Assembly (NCBI GenBank): GCA_036384795.1
Contig: DASVLP010000037.1
Span: forward strand, 182,150-246,149
Direction of reading: 5' to 3'
Origin: Andeanibacterium sp036384795
GTDB taxonomy: Bacteria; Pseudomonadota; Alphaproteobacteria; Sphingomonadales; Sphingomonadaceae
Length of the DNA: 64,000 bases
Position numbers and translations under genes: made by a program. The notes beneath the pieces are model-generated. The model did not search any database. It saw nothing but the letters and a program-made list of their open reading frames with translations, and was not told where the DNA came from. This document shows positions 53,835 through 63,387 of the stretch, in pieces (position 1 is the stretch's first letter; each line of letters starts with the position of its first letter).

Positions 53835-54770
53835 ATGCGCGCATTCGTGTTTCCGGGGCAGGGCAGCCAGAAAGTCGGCATGGGGGTCGAACTGGCCGCG
53901 GCAAGCGCGGCGGCGCGCGAAGTGTTCGAGGAAGTCGACGAGGCGCTCGGCCAGAAGCTCTCCGCGATCATGCGCGAAGGACCGGAAGAGACGCTGACGC
54001 TCACCGAAAACGCCCAGCCGGCGATCATGGCGAATGCAATTGCCACCTTGCGCGTGCTCGAGAAGGAAGCCGGCATCGCACTGGCCGACAAAGCCGATTG
54101 CGTCGCCGGGCACTCGCTCGGCGAATATACCGCGCTGTGCGCCGTGGGGGCGTTCTCTCTCGCCGACACCGCGCGGTTGCTGAAGCTGCGCGGGCAGGCG
54201 ATGCAGGCGGCGGTGCCGGTCGGCGTCGGCGCGATGTGCGCGCTGCTGGGGGCAGACATCGACAAAGCGCAGAAGCTGGCCGATGCCGCGGCCGAGGGTC
54301 AGGTGTGCCAGGTCGCCAACGACAACGATCCGGGCCAGGTCGTGCTTTCCGGCCATCGCGAGGCGATCGAGCGCGCGGTTGCACTGGCCAAGGAATTCGA
54401 GATCAAGCGCGGCGTGATCCTGCCGGTGTCCGCGCCGTTCCACTGCTCGCTGATGGCGCCGGCGGCCGAGGCGATGGCCGAGGCCCTGGGCAAGACCGCG
54501 CCGGCGGCCTTCCGCCTGCCGCTTTACGCCAACGTCACCGCCGCGACGGTCACCGATCCGGCGCAGGAGCGCGAGCTGCTGGTGGAGCAGGTCTGCGGGC
54601 GCGTGCGCTGGCGTGAGAGCGTGCTGGCGATGCACGCCGCGGGTGTGGAGCGGTTCGTCGAACTCGGCGGCAAAGTGGTCGGCCCGATGATCGGGCGCAC
54701 CCTCGTTGACGTGAGCGTGACGAGCGTGGTGACGATGGGCGACGTCGAGGCGTTGGCGAAGGAGCTGTGA
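53835..54770 (+). CDS. fabD: malonyl-CoA:ACP transacylase
   Basis: This 311-residue enzyme loads malonate onto acyl carrier protein. It has the GQGSQKVGMG start motif, catalytic Ser in GHSLGEYTAL, and His in VSAPFHCSLM. ATG follows AAGGAGAGGC. The fabG start is three bases after its stop. Confidence 0.96.
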   Translation: MRAFVFPGQGSQKVGMGVELAAASAAAREVFEEVDEALGQKLSAIMREGPEETLTLTENAQPAIMANAIATLRVLEKEAGIALADKADCVAGHSLGEYTALCAVGAFSLADTARLLKLRGQAMQAAVPVGVGAMCALLGADIDKAQKLADAAAEGQVCQVANDNDPGQVVLSGHREAIERAVALAKEFEIKRGVILPVSAPFHCSLMAPAAEAMAEALGKTAPAAFRLPLYANVTAATVTDPAQERELLVEQVCGRVRWRESVLAMHAAGVERFVELGGKVVGPMIGRTLVDVSVTSVVTMGDVEALAKEL

Positions 54771-54772
54771 TC

Positions 54773-55537
54773 ATGTTCGACCTTTCGGGAATGACTGCCC
54801 TGGTTACCGGTGCTTCGGGCGGGATCGGCTCGGCGATCGCGCGGACCCTGGCGGGTCAGGGGGCGCGGCTGGCGCTGTCCGGCTCCAACCCGGCGAAGCT
54901 GCGCGCGTTCCGCGAGGAGCTGAACGCCGATTATCCGCACAAGGGCAGCGGCGATCATGTCGAGATCACCTGCGACCTGTCCAACACAGCCCAAGTCGAA
55001 GAGCTTGTGCCGGCCGCGCTCGATACGTTCGGCGGGCTCGACATCCTGGTGAACAACGCCGGGATCACCCGCGACAACCTCGCGATGCGGATGAAGGATG
55101 AGGAGTGGGCGGACGTGATCCGCATCAACCTCGAAGGCGCGTTCCGCCTGATGCGGGCGGCGTCGCGGCCGATGATGAAGGCGCGCTTCGGGCGGATGAT
55201 CGCGGTGACGAGCGTGGTCGGCGCGACAGGCAACCCTGGCCAGGCGAACTACGCGGCGGCCAAGGCCGGCATGGTCGGCATGTCGAAGAGCCTCGCGCAG
55301 GAGCTGGCGAGCCGGGGGATCACCGTCAACTGCGTCGCGCCCGGGTTCATCCGCACCGCGATGACCGATGTCTTGCCCGACGCGCAGAAGGAAGCGCTCA
55401 ACGGACGGATCCCGATGGGCCGGATGGGCGAGGGCCAGGACATCGGCGCGGCGGTCGCGTTCCTCGCGTCGAAAGAAGCCGGCTACATCACGGGCCAGAC
55501 CGTGCATGTGAACGGCGGAATGGCGATGTTCGCCTGA
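54773..55537 (+). CDS. fabG: 3-oxoacyl-ACP reductase
   Basis: This 254-residue classical SDR reduces beta-ketoacyl-ACP with NADPH. Glycine motif TGASGGIGSAIA, NNAG, Ser in VVGATG region and YAAAK active site are present; the FabG-typical PGFIRTAMTD and C-terminal TGQTVHVNGG follow. ATG at 54773 is used (AAGGAG upstream) rather than an overlapping GTG. It follows fabD in an operon. Confidence 0.95.
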   Translation: MFDLSGMTALVTGASGGIGSAIARTLAGQGARLALSGSNPAKLRAFREELNADYPHKGSGDHVEITCDLSNTAQVEELVPAALDTFGGLDILVNNAGITRDNLAMRMKDEEWADVIRINLEGAFRLMRAASRPMMKARFGRMIAVTSVVGATGNPGQANYAAAKAGMVGMSKSLAQELASRGITVNCVAPGFIRTAMTDVLPDAQKEALNGRIPMGRMGEGQDIGAAVAFLASKEAGYITGQTVHVNGGMAMFA

Positions 55538-55677
55538 TCGCCATTTATCCCCAGATTCTGCCCGCTGCATGATATGCAACCTTGCCGCGTTCGCGCGGTT
55601 GGGTAAGGGTTGGTTTCCATGCAACTCGCGCTTCCGGGCGATTCCTCCCGTGCGCTTGAGGGGGACCGATAGGAACG

Positions 55678-56805
55678 ATGAAGGCCACCATCGAACGCGC
55701 CACGCTGCTGCGCTGCCTGTCCCATGTCCAGTCGGTGGTCGAGCGTCGCAACACCATTCCGATCCTCTCGAACGTGCTGATCGAGGCGAGCGCCGACGGC
55801 ACGGTGAAGCTGATGGCGACCGACCTCGACCTGCAGGTGGTCGAGAGCATGCAGGCGGTCTCGGTCGATGCACCGGGGGCGATCACGGTTTCGGCGCACT
55901 TGCTGTTCGACATCGCCCGCAAGCTGCCCGAGGGCAGCCAGGTCGGGCTCGAGACCGCCGACAACCGCATGACGGTGAAGGCCGGGCGCAGCCGCTTCCA
56001 ACTGCCGACCCTGCCGCGCGACGATTTCCCCGTGATCGTCGAGGGCGACCTGCCGACGAGCTTCGAACTTCCCGCCAAGCAGCTCGCCGAGCTGATCGAC
56101 AAGACCCGCTTCGCGATCTCGACCGAAGAGACGCGCTATTACCTCAACGGCATTTTTCTGCACGTCTCGGACGAGGATCAGCCGGTGCTCAAGGCCGCCG
56201 CGACCGACGGCCACCGGCTGGCGCGCTATACGCTCGCGCGGCCGGAGGGGGCCCAGGGGATGCCCGACGTGATCGTCCCGCGCAAAGCGGTCGGCGAACT
56301 GCGCAAGCTGCTCGACGAGGCGCTCGACGGGAACGTCGAGATCGATCTCTCCGCCAGCAAGATCCGCTTCACCCTCGGCGGCGAGGGCGGGGTGGTTCTT
56401 ACCAGCAAGCTGATCGACGGCACCTTCCCCGATTATTCGCGCGTGATTCCAACCGGTAACGACAAGCTGTTGAAAGTCGATCCGAAGAGCTTCTTCCAAG
56501 GCGTCGACCGCGTCGCAACGATCGCCACCGAGAAGACCCGCGCGGTGAAGATGGGCCTCGAGCCCGACAAAGTGACGCTGTCGGTCACTTCGCCCGACAA
56601 CGGCACCGCGGCGGAGGAACTGCCCGCGCACTACGGCGCCGACGGGTTCGAGATCGGCTTCAACGCCAACTACCTGAAGGACATCCTCCAGCAGATCGAC
56701 GGCGATACCGTTGAACTGCACCTCGCCGATCCCGGTGCGCCGACCCTGATCCGCCAGGATGAGAAGAGCGCAGCGCTCTACGTGCTGATGCCGATGCGGG
56801 TCTAA
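55678..56805 (+). CDS. dnaN: DNA polymerase III beta subunit (sliding clamp)
   Basis: This 375-residue clamp protein has the family start MKATIERATLLRCLSHVQ and the three repeated sub-domains; the C-terminus (SAALYVLMPMRV) matches the clamp pattern. Its stop overlaps the convergent flavoprotein stop. Here it lies next to fabDG rather than dnaA, so it does not itself mark an origin. Confidence 0.97.
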   Translation: MKATIERATLLRCLSHVQSVVERRNTIPILSNVLIEASADGTVKLMATDLDLQVVESMQAVSVDAPGAITVSAHLLFDIARKLPEGSQVGLETADNRMTVKAGRSRFQLPTLPRDDFPVIVEGDLPTSFELPAKQLAELIDKTRFAISTEETRYYLNGIFLHVSDEDQPVLKAAATDGHRLARYTLARPEGAQGMPDVIVPRKAVGELRKLLDEALDGNVEIDLSASKIRFTLGGEGGVVLTSKLIDGTFPDYSRVIPTGNDKLLKVDPKSFFQGVDRVATIATEKTRAVKMGLEPDKVTLSVTSPDNGTAAEELPAHYGADGFEIGFNANYLKDILQQIDGDTVELHLADPGAPTLIRQDEKSAALYVLMPMRV

Positions 56806-58118
56806 CCGCGCGCGCGGATCATCGCTTCGATACCGACGAACTTCTCGCGCGGCGCTCCCTCGCGGGCCGCGCGCTCCTCGGCTTCCTCGATCTTCTTCCA
56901 GTCGCGGAAGGTGACGATGTCGAGCCGGCGCTCGGCGGCGAGCGCGTCGAAGCCGGCGCGGCCTCCTTTGTTCGCCGGCCCCAGCACGCCCGCCGCTGCA
57001 TCCTCCGCGATCTTGTCGACGACGTCGAACCCATCGGGCCGATTGGTCCCGATCGTCCCCGAAGGGCCGCGCCGCGCCCAGCCGACGCAGTACAGGCCGG
57101 GGAGGATCCGCCCCTCGTCGTTGGCGAACTTGCCCGCGCGCTCGTCGAACGGCACGTCGGGGATCGGCGAGGTGCGGTAGCCGATGCAGCTGACCACCAG
57201 GCTCGCCGGAATGCGGTAGGTCTCGCCGCTGCCGACGGCCTTGCCGTTCACCACTTGGGTCCGCTCCACTTCGACTGCCTCGACGCTGGCCGTGCCGATC
57301 AATGCCTTGGGCGCGGCGAAGAAATCGAACTCGATTTCGATTGTCTTTTCCGCGCGCGCCGTTTGCGGGACCGCCGCGAACGCGCGCAGATGCGCGACCG
57401 ACTTCCGCAGGCCGGGCTCGAGCAGCGCGTCTGCGCCTTCCTCGGGCAAGTCGGCCGGGGCGACCCGTGGGGCGGCGCGCTCGAGCTCGGCCAGCTCGCC
57501 CAGTTCCTTGGGCGTCATCATGATCTGGTGCGGCCCCCGCCGCCCGAGGATCACGATATGCTCGATGTTCGACCCCCGCAGCCGGTCGAGCGCGTGGCCG
57601 ACGATGTCGCTGCCGGCGAACTCCTCCGGCGTTTTCGCCAAGATCCGCGCCACGTCGAGCGCGACATTGCCCATCCCGATCACGACTGCGGTTTTGCCGG
57701 ACAGATCGGGGTCGAGCGCGGCGAATTGCGGATGGCCGTTGTACCAGCCGACGAACGCCGCGCTGCCGAACACGTTGCCGAGCTGTTCGCCCGGCAGGTC
57801 GAGCGGACGGTCGTGGGGCGCCCCGGTTGCCAGCACCACCGCGTCGTAGAGTCCTTGCAGCTCCGGCACCGTCACATCCTGGCCAACGCGGATGTTGCCG
57901 ACGAAGCGGACGTTGTTGCTGAGCGCGGTCTTCTCGAACCGGCGCGACACGCCTTTGATCGACTGATGGTCGGGCGCGACGCCGGTACGGATGAGTCCGT
58001 AAGGGACCGGCAGCAGGTCGAACACGTCGATCCGGACATCGTCGGCGAAAGCTTTTTGCGCGGCTTCGGCGGTGTAATAACCCGCCGGCCCGGAACCGAT
58101 GATCGCGATGTGCCGCAC
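56802..58118 (-). CDS. NADPH-ferredoxin/adrenodoxin-reductase-like flavoprotein
   Basis: This 438-residue FAD/NADPH oxidoreductase has GSGPAGYYTAEAA for FAD near the N-terminus and a second Rossmann motif GMGNVALDVARILA for NADP, as in FprA/adrenodoxin reductase, which passes electrons to ferredoxin or P450 systems. The GTG at 58118 is preferred because AGGAGG lies exactly 6 bases before it; the ATG at 58124 would sit inside that ribosome-binding site. It diverges from a GGDEF/EAL gene, and its stop overlaps the dnaN stop. Confidence 0.88.
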   Translation of the reverse strand: MRHIAIIGSGPAGYYTAEAAQKAFADDVRIDVFDLLPVPYGLIRTGVAPDHQSIKGVSRRFEKTALSNNVRFVGNIRVGQDVTVPELQGLYDAVVLATGAPHDRPLDLPGEQLGNVFGSAAFVGWYNGHPQFAALDPDLSGKTAVVIGMGNVALDVARILAKTPEEFAGSDIVGHALDRLRGSNIEHIVILGRRGPHQIMMTPKELGELAELERAAPRVAPADLPEEGADALLEPGLRKSVAHLRAFAAVPQTARAEKTIEIEFDFFAAPKALIGTASVEAVEVERTQVVNGKAVGSGETYRIPASLVVSCIGYRTSPIPDVPFDERAGKFANDEGRILPGLYCVGWARRGPSGTIGTNRPDGFDVVDKIAEDAAAGVLGPANKGGRAGFDALAAERRLDIVTFRDWKKIEEAEERAAREGAPREKFVGIEAMIRARG

Positions 58119-58153
58119 CGGCATCCTCCTGCGATTCAAGCCTTTCTGCGGAC

Positions 58154-61036
58154 ATGGCCCGGCGGATGCGCCAACGCAAGCCACACCGCTCTGGTTTCGG
58201 AGGTAACCTGCGGCCGTGCGCGCGACCGATTCCTTGCTGGCACGTTAACGCTTTCTCAAAGCCCAATCGGCAATCCGATGTCATGGGAGGCGCTGCGCCA
58301 CGATACCGGCCCGATTCCGAACGGGCAGGGCCGTCATCACCGGCGCCGGCCGCGTCCGATTCGCGCGCCGACATGGTGACGGAACGGCGGCGTGAACCGC
58401 GCGGCGGCGGTCGAAGCAAGCTTGCTCCCTCGGCCGAGCAGAGCCCCCCTGCGCGGAGCGCACGGCCACGGGGGCGCTCGATCGATCCGGCGCAGAACCG
58501 CCGCACCTTCATTTCGCCGACCTGGCACTACATGACACCGGTCGTGGTCGCCTCGTCCGCGCTCGCGTGGATCATCGGCCGCGACACCCCGGTGCCCCTC
58601 GCGTCGGGGCTGATCATGGCGGGCGCGACGCTTCCGCTCGGCGCGCGCTGGGCGCACAAGTTCGAAAAGTCCGGCGATCGGCCGCTGGCGCTGCGAATCG
58701 CGTTGCTGCTGGTCGTGGTTGGATTGCCGATGTTCCTGGTCGGGCTCGGCAATTCGCTGTGGAGCACGGCCGACACCCTGGACTGGCGGCTCGGCTTTGC
58801 CGCGCTGATCGCAACGACCTCGCTCGCGGCGGTGATCCAGAGCGGACGCTCGATCGGATTGTTTACCGGGCAGATCGGGTGCTGGAGCGCAGTGATCCTG
58901 ATCAAGGGATCGCTGGGCGCGGCGGCGCTGCTCGGCGCGTGCATGCTGTTTGCCGCGATCGCAATCCGTCGCCAGACCCGGCACGCCAGGACGCGGGCTG
59001 CTCTCGCACTCGAGCGCGCGCGCGCCCGCAACCGCGCGAGGGATATCCTTCACGATTACGAAGAGGCCGGGCAGGGCTGGTTCTGGGAGACCGATCGGCG
59101 CGGGATGCTGACCTACATCTCGCGGCCGGTCGCGACCGCGCTGGGGCGTGAGGGCCCCGAGCAGCTCGTCGGCCGGCCGTTCATCGACTTGTTCGACCTT
59201 CATGCCAGCGGGCATGAGGGCGAGCGGACTTTGACCTTCCACCTGTCGGCCCGCTCTTCGTTCCAGGAGTTGTCGGTCCGCGCCGCGACCGAGGACGAGC
59301 GCTGGTGGTCCGTCAGCGGGCGGCCGGTTTACGATGCGTTCGACAATTTCGTCGGCTTCCGCGGCTCGGGCGTGGACCTGACCGAGAAGAAGCGCTCGCA
59401 GGAAAGCGCATCCCGCCTGGCGCACTACGATTCGCTGACCGGCCTCGCCAATCGGTTCCAGATGTCGCAACTGCTCGAGCGGATTTTGACCGCGCCCGTC
59501 GAGTTCCAGAGGTGCAGCGCCGTGCTGCTGCTCGACCTCGACCGCTTCAAGCAGGTCAACGACACGATGGGTCATCCGGCCGGCGACGCGCTGCTGAAGC
59601 AGGTCGGCGAACGGCTCAAGCGCGCGGTGGGCCACATCGGCCAGGTCGGGCGCCTCGGCGGCGACGAGTTCGAGGTGATCGTGCCCGGCCGCATCGAGCG
59701 CGAAAGGCTCGCCCAACTGGCGCAGGACATCATCGACACGCTGTCGCAGCCTTACTCGATCGACGGCTTGCGAGTGGTGATCGGCGCTTCGGTAGGCATT
59801 TCGGTGGCACCCGACGACGGTGTCACGAGCGAAGCGATGATCCGCAACGCCGACCTGGCGCTCTACGCCGCAAAGGACAGCGGGCGCGGGCGCTATCATT
59901 TCTATGCCGGCGACCTGCACGAACAGGCGCAGGAGCGCCGCCAGCTCGAGCACGATCTGCGCGATGCGATCGCCCACGGCGGGCTCGAGCTCGCCTACCA
60001 GCCGGTGGTGGACACCGCGACCGAGCGGATCACCGGCTTCGAGGCCTTGATGCGCTGGAATCATCCGGTCAAGGGCCCGATGCCGCCGCAGAAGTTCATC
60101 GAGATTGCCGAAGATACCGACCTGATCGGGGCAATGGGCGAATGGGCGCTGCGCACCGCCTGTCACGATCTGGCGAAGTGGCCGCCCGAAGTGCGGGTGG
60201 CGGTCAACGTCTCGCCGCTGCAGTTCGCCAACCCGCAGCTTCCGTCGATCGTCACCAGCGCGCTCGCGCAAGTGGGGGTCGATCCGGCACGGCTCGAGCT
60301 CGAGATCACCGAAAGCGTGTTCCTCAACGACGATGCCGGAACCGACGCGATGTTCGCCGCGCTCAAACGCATCGGCGTGCGCCTGGCGCTCGATGATTTC
60401 GGCACCGGCTATTCCTCGCTCGGCTATCTGAAGAAAGCGCCGTTCGACAAGATCAAGATCGACCAGAGCTTCGTGCGCGGGGCGACGCAGCCCGAAAGCC
60501 GCAACGGCGCGATCATTGCCTCGATCACCAGCCTGGCGAGCGCGCTGGGGATGGAAACGACCGCCGAAGGGGTGGAAACGTTCGACGAGCTCGACCTCGT
60601 GCGCATGCACGGATGCAGCCATGTTCAGGGCTACATCTACGAAATGCCGCTGTCGGCCGACGCCGCGGCCAACCGCCTGAAAACCGGCCTGATCGCGGTC
60701 GCTCGCGGCCCGCGCTCGTCGCGCGCGCCTCGCCAGAGCATGTTGCGCAAGGTGGTGCTCGATCACAACGGCCAGCTCTACACCGGCACGATCCGCAACG
60801 TCTCGACCACCGGCGCGCTGATCGAAGGGCTGTGGAATGTGCCCACCGGGACGATTTTCCGGATCACGATCGCCGAGGGGCAAATCGTGACCGGCACCGC
60901 GCGCTGGTGCGAGCAGGGCCGGATCGGCGTGGAGTTCGCAACACCCCTCCAGCGGGATTCGTCGGGGCGCGTCGCCGCACTGGTGGAGCAGGCCCCCGAT
61001 CACGCGCGCCGCGCGATGCTGCGCAAGGCGGGCTGA
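58154..61036 (+). CDS. membrane PAS-GGDEF-EAL-PilZ protein 1
   Basis: This is a protein of up to 960 residues. A Pro/Arg-rich N-terminus precedes about five hydrophobic helices (about 126-265), then a PAS-like domain (QGWFWETDRRGMLTYIS...), GGDEF (502-506), EAL (630-632) and a C-terminal PilZ-like domain (about 855-945, NVSTTGALIEG). EAL residues are intact (NVSPLQF, EITESVF, DDFGTG, KIDQSF, AEGVET, QGYIYE). The PilZ RxxxR element reads QSMLR, missing its first Arg. The start is uncertain: 58154 (no ribosome-binding site), 58283 or 58373. It is paired with the next gene. Confidence 0.85.
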   Translation: MARRMRQRKPHRSGFGGNLRPCARPIPCWHVNAFSKPNRQSDVMGGAAPRYRPDSERAGPSSPAPAASDSRADMVTERRREPRGGGRSKLAPSAEQSPPARSARPRGRSIDPAQNRRTFISPTWHYMTPVVVASSALAWIIGRDTPVPLASGLIMAGATLPLGARWAHKFEKSGDRPLALRIALLLVVVGLPMFLVGLGNSLWSTADTLDWRLGFAALIATTSLAAVIQSGRSIGLFTGQIGCWSAVILIKGSLGAAALLGACMLFAAIAIRRQTRHARTRAALALERARARNRARDILHDYEEAGQGWFWETDRRGMLTYISRPVATALGREGPEQLVGRPFIDLFDLHASGHEGERTLTFHLSARSSFQELSVRAATEDERWWSVSGRPVYDAFDNFVGFRGSGVDLTEKKRSQESASRLAHYDSLTGLANRFQMSQLLERILTAPVEFQRCSAVLLLDLDRFKQVNDTMGHPAGDALLKQVGERLKRAVGHIGQVGRLGGDEFEVIVPGRIERERLAQLAQDIIDTLSQPYSIDGLRVVIGASVGISVAPDDGVTSEAMIRNADLALYAAKDSGRGRYHFYAGDLHEQAQERRQLEHDLRDAIAHGGLELAYQPVVDTATERITGFEALMRWNHPVKGPMPPQKFIEIAEDTDLIGAMGEWALRTACHDLAKWPPEVRVAVNVSPLQFANPQLPSIVTSALAQVGVDPARLELEITESVFLNDDAGTDAMFAALKRIGVRLALDDFGTGYSSLGYLKKAPFDKIKIDQSFVRGATQPESRNGAIIASITSLASALGMETTAEGVETFDELDLVRMHGCSHVQGYIYEMPLSADAAANRLKTGLIAVARGPRSSRAPRQSMLRKVVLDHNGQLYTGTIRNVSTTGALIEGLWNVPTGTIFRITIAEGQIVTGTARWCEQGRIGVEFATPLQRDSSGRVAALVEQAPDHARRAMLRKAG

Positions 61037-61168
61037 CGGCAAGCACGCGCGAGTTTCCCGACGATCGCGAGGATTTCTTAGCAAATTATAAATCGTCGGG
61101 GGTTAGGTGGAATTGCCTACGGCAAGGCCAAATAGCCGGGACCGCCGGGCATCGGAAAGAGCCAGACG

Positions 61169-63370
61169 ATGGGCATCATGAGGGGTTTGCGAGCCGCCAA
61201 GGGCGCGACCGCAACGGCCGCCGGGGCCGAACCCGTCCACGCGTCTCCCCAGCAGCTGCTCGCGTTGATGTCCGAATATGAAGAATCGAGGCTCGGCTGG
61301 TTCTGGGAGACCGATGCCGAAGGACGCGTCATCTACCTCAGCCGGCAAGTTGCGGACGTGTTCGGCAAATCGGCCGAAACGCTGTCGCGCACGCAATTCC
61401 AGTCGTTGTTTCTGACCGACCCGGGCACCGACGGCGCTTCACCGCGCAACATCTCGCTGCTGTTCGGCGGACGCAAGACTTTCACCGACCTGATCGTGCG
61501 CGCGGCGGTCGGCGACCAGGAGATCTACTGGTCGCTCTCAGGCCGGCCCAAGCTCGACGAAAAGGGGGAGTTCCTCGGCTACCGCGGCCACGGCGGCGAT
61601 ATCACCGAGACGCAGAAGACCGAGAACGAGACTTCGCGTCTCGCCCAGTTCGATTCGCTGACCGGCCTGTCGAACCGGCACCGCATGCAGCAGAAGATCG
61701 ATTCGACGCTGACCGCGTTCCGCAATGCCAAGCGATGCTGCGCGGTCATGATGATCGATCTCGACCGGTTCAAGCAGGCGAACGACACGTTCGGTCACCG
61801 CGCGGGCGACGAGCTGCTCAAGCAGGTCGCGCAGCGGATGAAGCGGGCGTTCGACATGACCTGCGAGGTCGGCCGGATAGGCGGCGACGAATTCCAGGTC
61901 ATGCTGCCCGACATTGACGATCGCGGCCGGCTTGGCGATCTCGCCAAGAAAGTGATCGCGCTGATCTCGCAGCCCTATCTGCTCGACGAAGGGCGCGCGG
62001 CGATCGGCGCGTCGGTCGGCGTGGCGATCGCACCCTACGACGGGCTGACGCGCGAGGAAGTCGTCCACAGCGCCGATGTCGCGCTCTATGCCGCGAAAAA
62101 CGGCGGACGGGGGCAGTTCCGTTTCTATTCGAGCGACCTGCAGAGCGAATCCCATCTGCGCAAAGCGCTCGAGGCGGACTTACGCGATGCGCTCGACAAG
62201 GGCGAGCTGTACCTCGAGTACCAGCCGATGGTGTCGGTGAAGGACAACCGCATCGTCGGGCTCGAGGCGCTGCTGCGCTGGTATCACCCCGAGCGCGGCA
62301 AGATCGCGCCGGCAATCTTCATCCCGATCGCCGAGGAAGGCAATCTGATCGCCCCGATCGGCGAATGGGTGATCCGCCAGGCGGCGCAGGACGCCGCGCG
62401 CTGGCCCGACCACGTGCGCGTCAGCGTCAACCTGTCGGAGCACCAGATCATCCAGGAAGGGTTCACCCTGCTGGTGGCGAACGCCCTCACCAATGCCGGC
62501 ATCCCGCCCGAGCGGCTCGAGTTCGAGTTCAAGGAAAGCGTGCACTTCGGCTCCGGCGAAGTGACCGAGCGCGAGATCAAGGCGCTGCGCAAGCTGGGCG
62601 TGCGGCTGGCGCTGGACGATTTCGGCACCGGGGTTTCGTCGCTCGGCTATCTGCGCCAGGCGCCGTTCGAGACGATCAAGATCGATCCGAGCTTCCTCAA
62701 GGGGTCGATGGAGAAGAACAGCCGCAATCCGGACCTGATCCGGGCGATCGTCGCGCTCGCCGGCGGGCTCAACATGGAAACCGTCATGGAGGGCGTCGAG
62801 GCGATGGACGAGCTCCGCATGGTGACCGATTGCGGGGTCGGACTGATCCAGGGGTTCGTCTATTCGCAGCCCATGACGGTCGACGAAGTCGACGAATTCC
62901 TCACCGCCCAGGGCTGGGTGATCGCGCCGAACGGGCCGGCGCACCAGCGTTCGGAACGGCGCAAGGTCTACCGCAAGGTCAACGTGATCCACGAGGACCA
63001 CTTCTACAGCGTGGTGCTGCGCGACCTGTCCAAGACCGGCGCGATGATCGAAGGGTTGGTCGACGTGCCGCTCGGCACCGAGTTCGTGGTCGACTTCGGC
63101 GAAGGCCAGCTGGCGGTCGCGAAGGTCAAGCGCAGCGAGAACGACCAGCAGGGCCTCGAGTTCGAGACCGCGCTGGTCGACGACGGCGCGGGCGGCCTGT
63201 GCACCCGCAACCGCATCTCGCCCTATGCGTTGGCCGCGGCCGGCATGCCGCTGGCGATGTTGCCGCCGGGGCACTATCCACTGGCCCAGAAGGCGGAGAA
63301 CCAGCAGGCGCTGAGCATGCCGCGGTTCGGGCACAGCAACGTCAAGGCGAAGCTTGCGGGCTACGGCTAG
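61169..63370 (+). CDS. soluble PAS-GGDEF-EAL-PilZ protein 2
   Basis: This 733-residue relative of the preceding gene lacks the membrane part. It has a PAS-like domain (GWFWETDAEGRVIYLSRQV, about 43-145), GGDEF (238-242), EAL (366-368) and a C-terminal PilZ-like domain with RKVYR and DLSKTGAMIEG (about 595-690). EAL variants: NLSEHQ for NxS, EFKES for the E motif, MEGVEA; the main acidic residues remain. It may integrate c-di-GMP synthesis, breakdown and sensing in one chain. Start ATG at 61169 (MGIMRGL) is followed by a second ATG at 61178. lepA follows after 17 bases. Confidence 0.88.
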   Translation: MGIMRGLRAAKGATATAAGAEPVHASPQQLLALMSEYEESRLGWFWETDAEGRVIYLSRQVADVFGKSAETLSRTQFQSLFLTDPGTDGASPRNISLLFGGRKTFTDLIVRAAVGDQEIYWSLSGRPKLDEKGEFLGYRGHGGDITETQKTENETSRLAQFDSLTGLSNRHRMQQKIDSTLTAFRNAKRCCAVMMIDLDRFKQANDTFGHRAGDELLKQVAQRMKRAFDMTCEVGRIGGDEFQVMLPDIDDRGRLGDLAKKVIALISQPYLLDEGRAAIGASVGVAIAPYDGLTREEVVHSADVALYAAKNGGRGQFRFYSSDLQSESHLRKALEADLRDALDKGELYLEYQPMVSVKDNRIVGLEALLRWYHPERGKIAPAIFIPIAEEGNLIAPIGEWVIRQAAQDAARWPDHVRVSVNLSEHQIIQEGFTLLVANALTNAGIPPERLEFEFKESVHFGSGEVTEREIKALRKLGVRLALDDFGTGVSSLGYLRQAPFETIKIDPSFLKGSMEKNSRNPDLIRAIVALAGGLNMETVMEGVEAMDELRMVTDCGVGLIQGFVYSQPMTVDEVDEFLTAQGWVIAPNGPAHQRSERRKVYRKVNVIHEDHFYSVVLRDLSKTGAMIEGLVDVPLGTEFVVDFGEGQLAVAKVKRSENDQQGLEFETALVDDGAGGLCTRNRISPYALAAAGMPLAMLPPGHYPLAQKAENQQALSMPRFGHSNVKAKLAGYG

Positions 63371-63387
63371 GTTGCTAAGGGCCGCGG

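Noticed and set aside
55545..55553. TTATCCCCA upstream of dnaN as a DnaA box / origin marker
   Set aside because: One mismatch to the DnaA box, single copy, no cluster of boxes, no dnaA or parAB, no AT-rich unwinding region. Not enough for an origin.
55483..58512. 1009-residue minus-strand ORF spanning dnaN and the flavoprotein
   Set aside because: It merges out-of-frame translations of two real genes; it has no domain and covers dnaN on the wrong strand.
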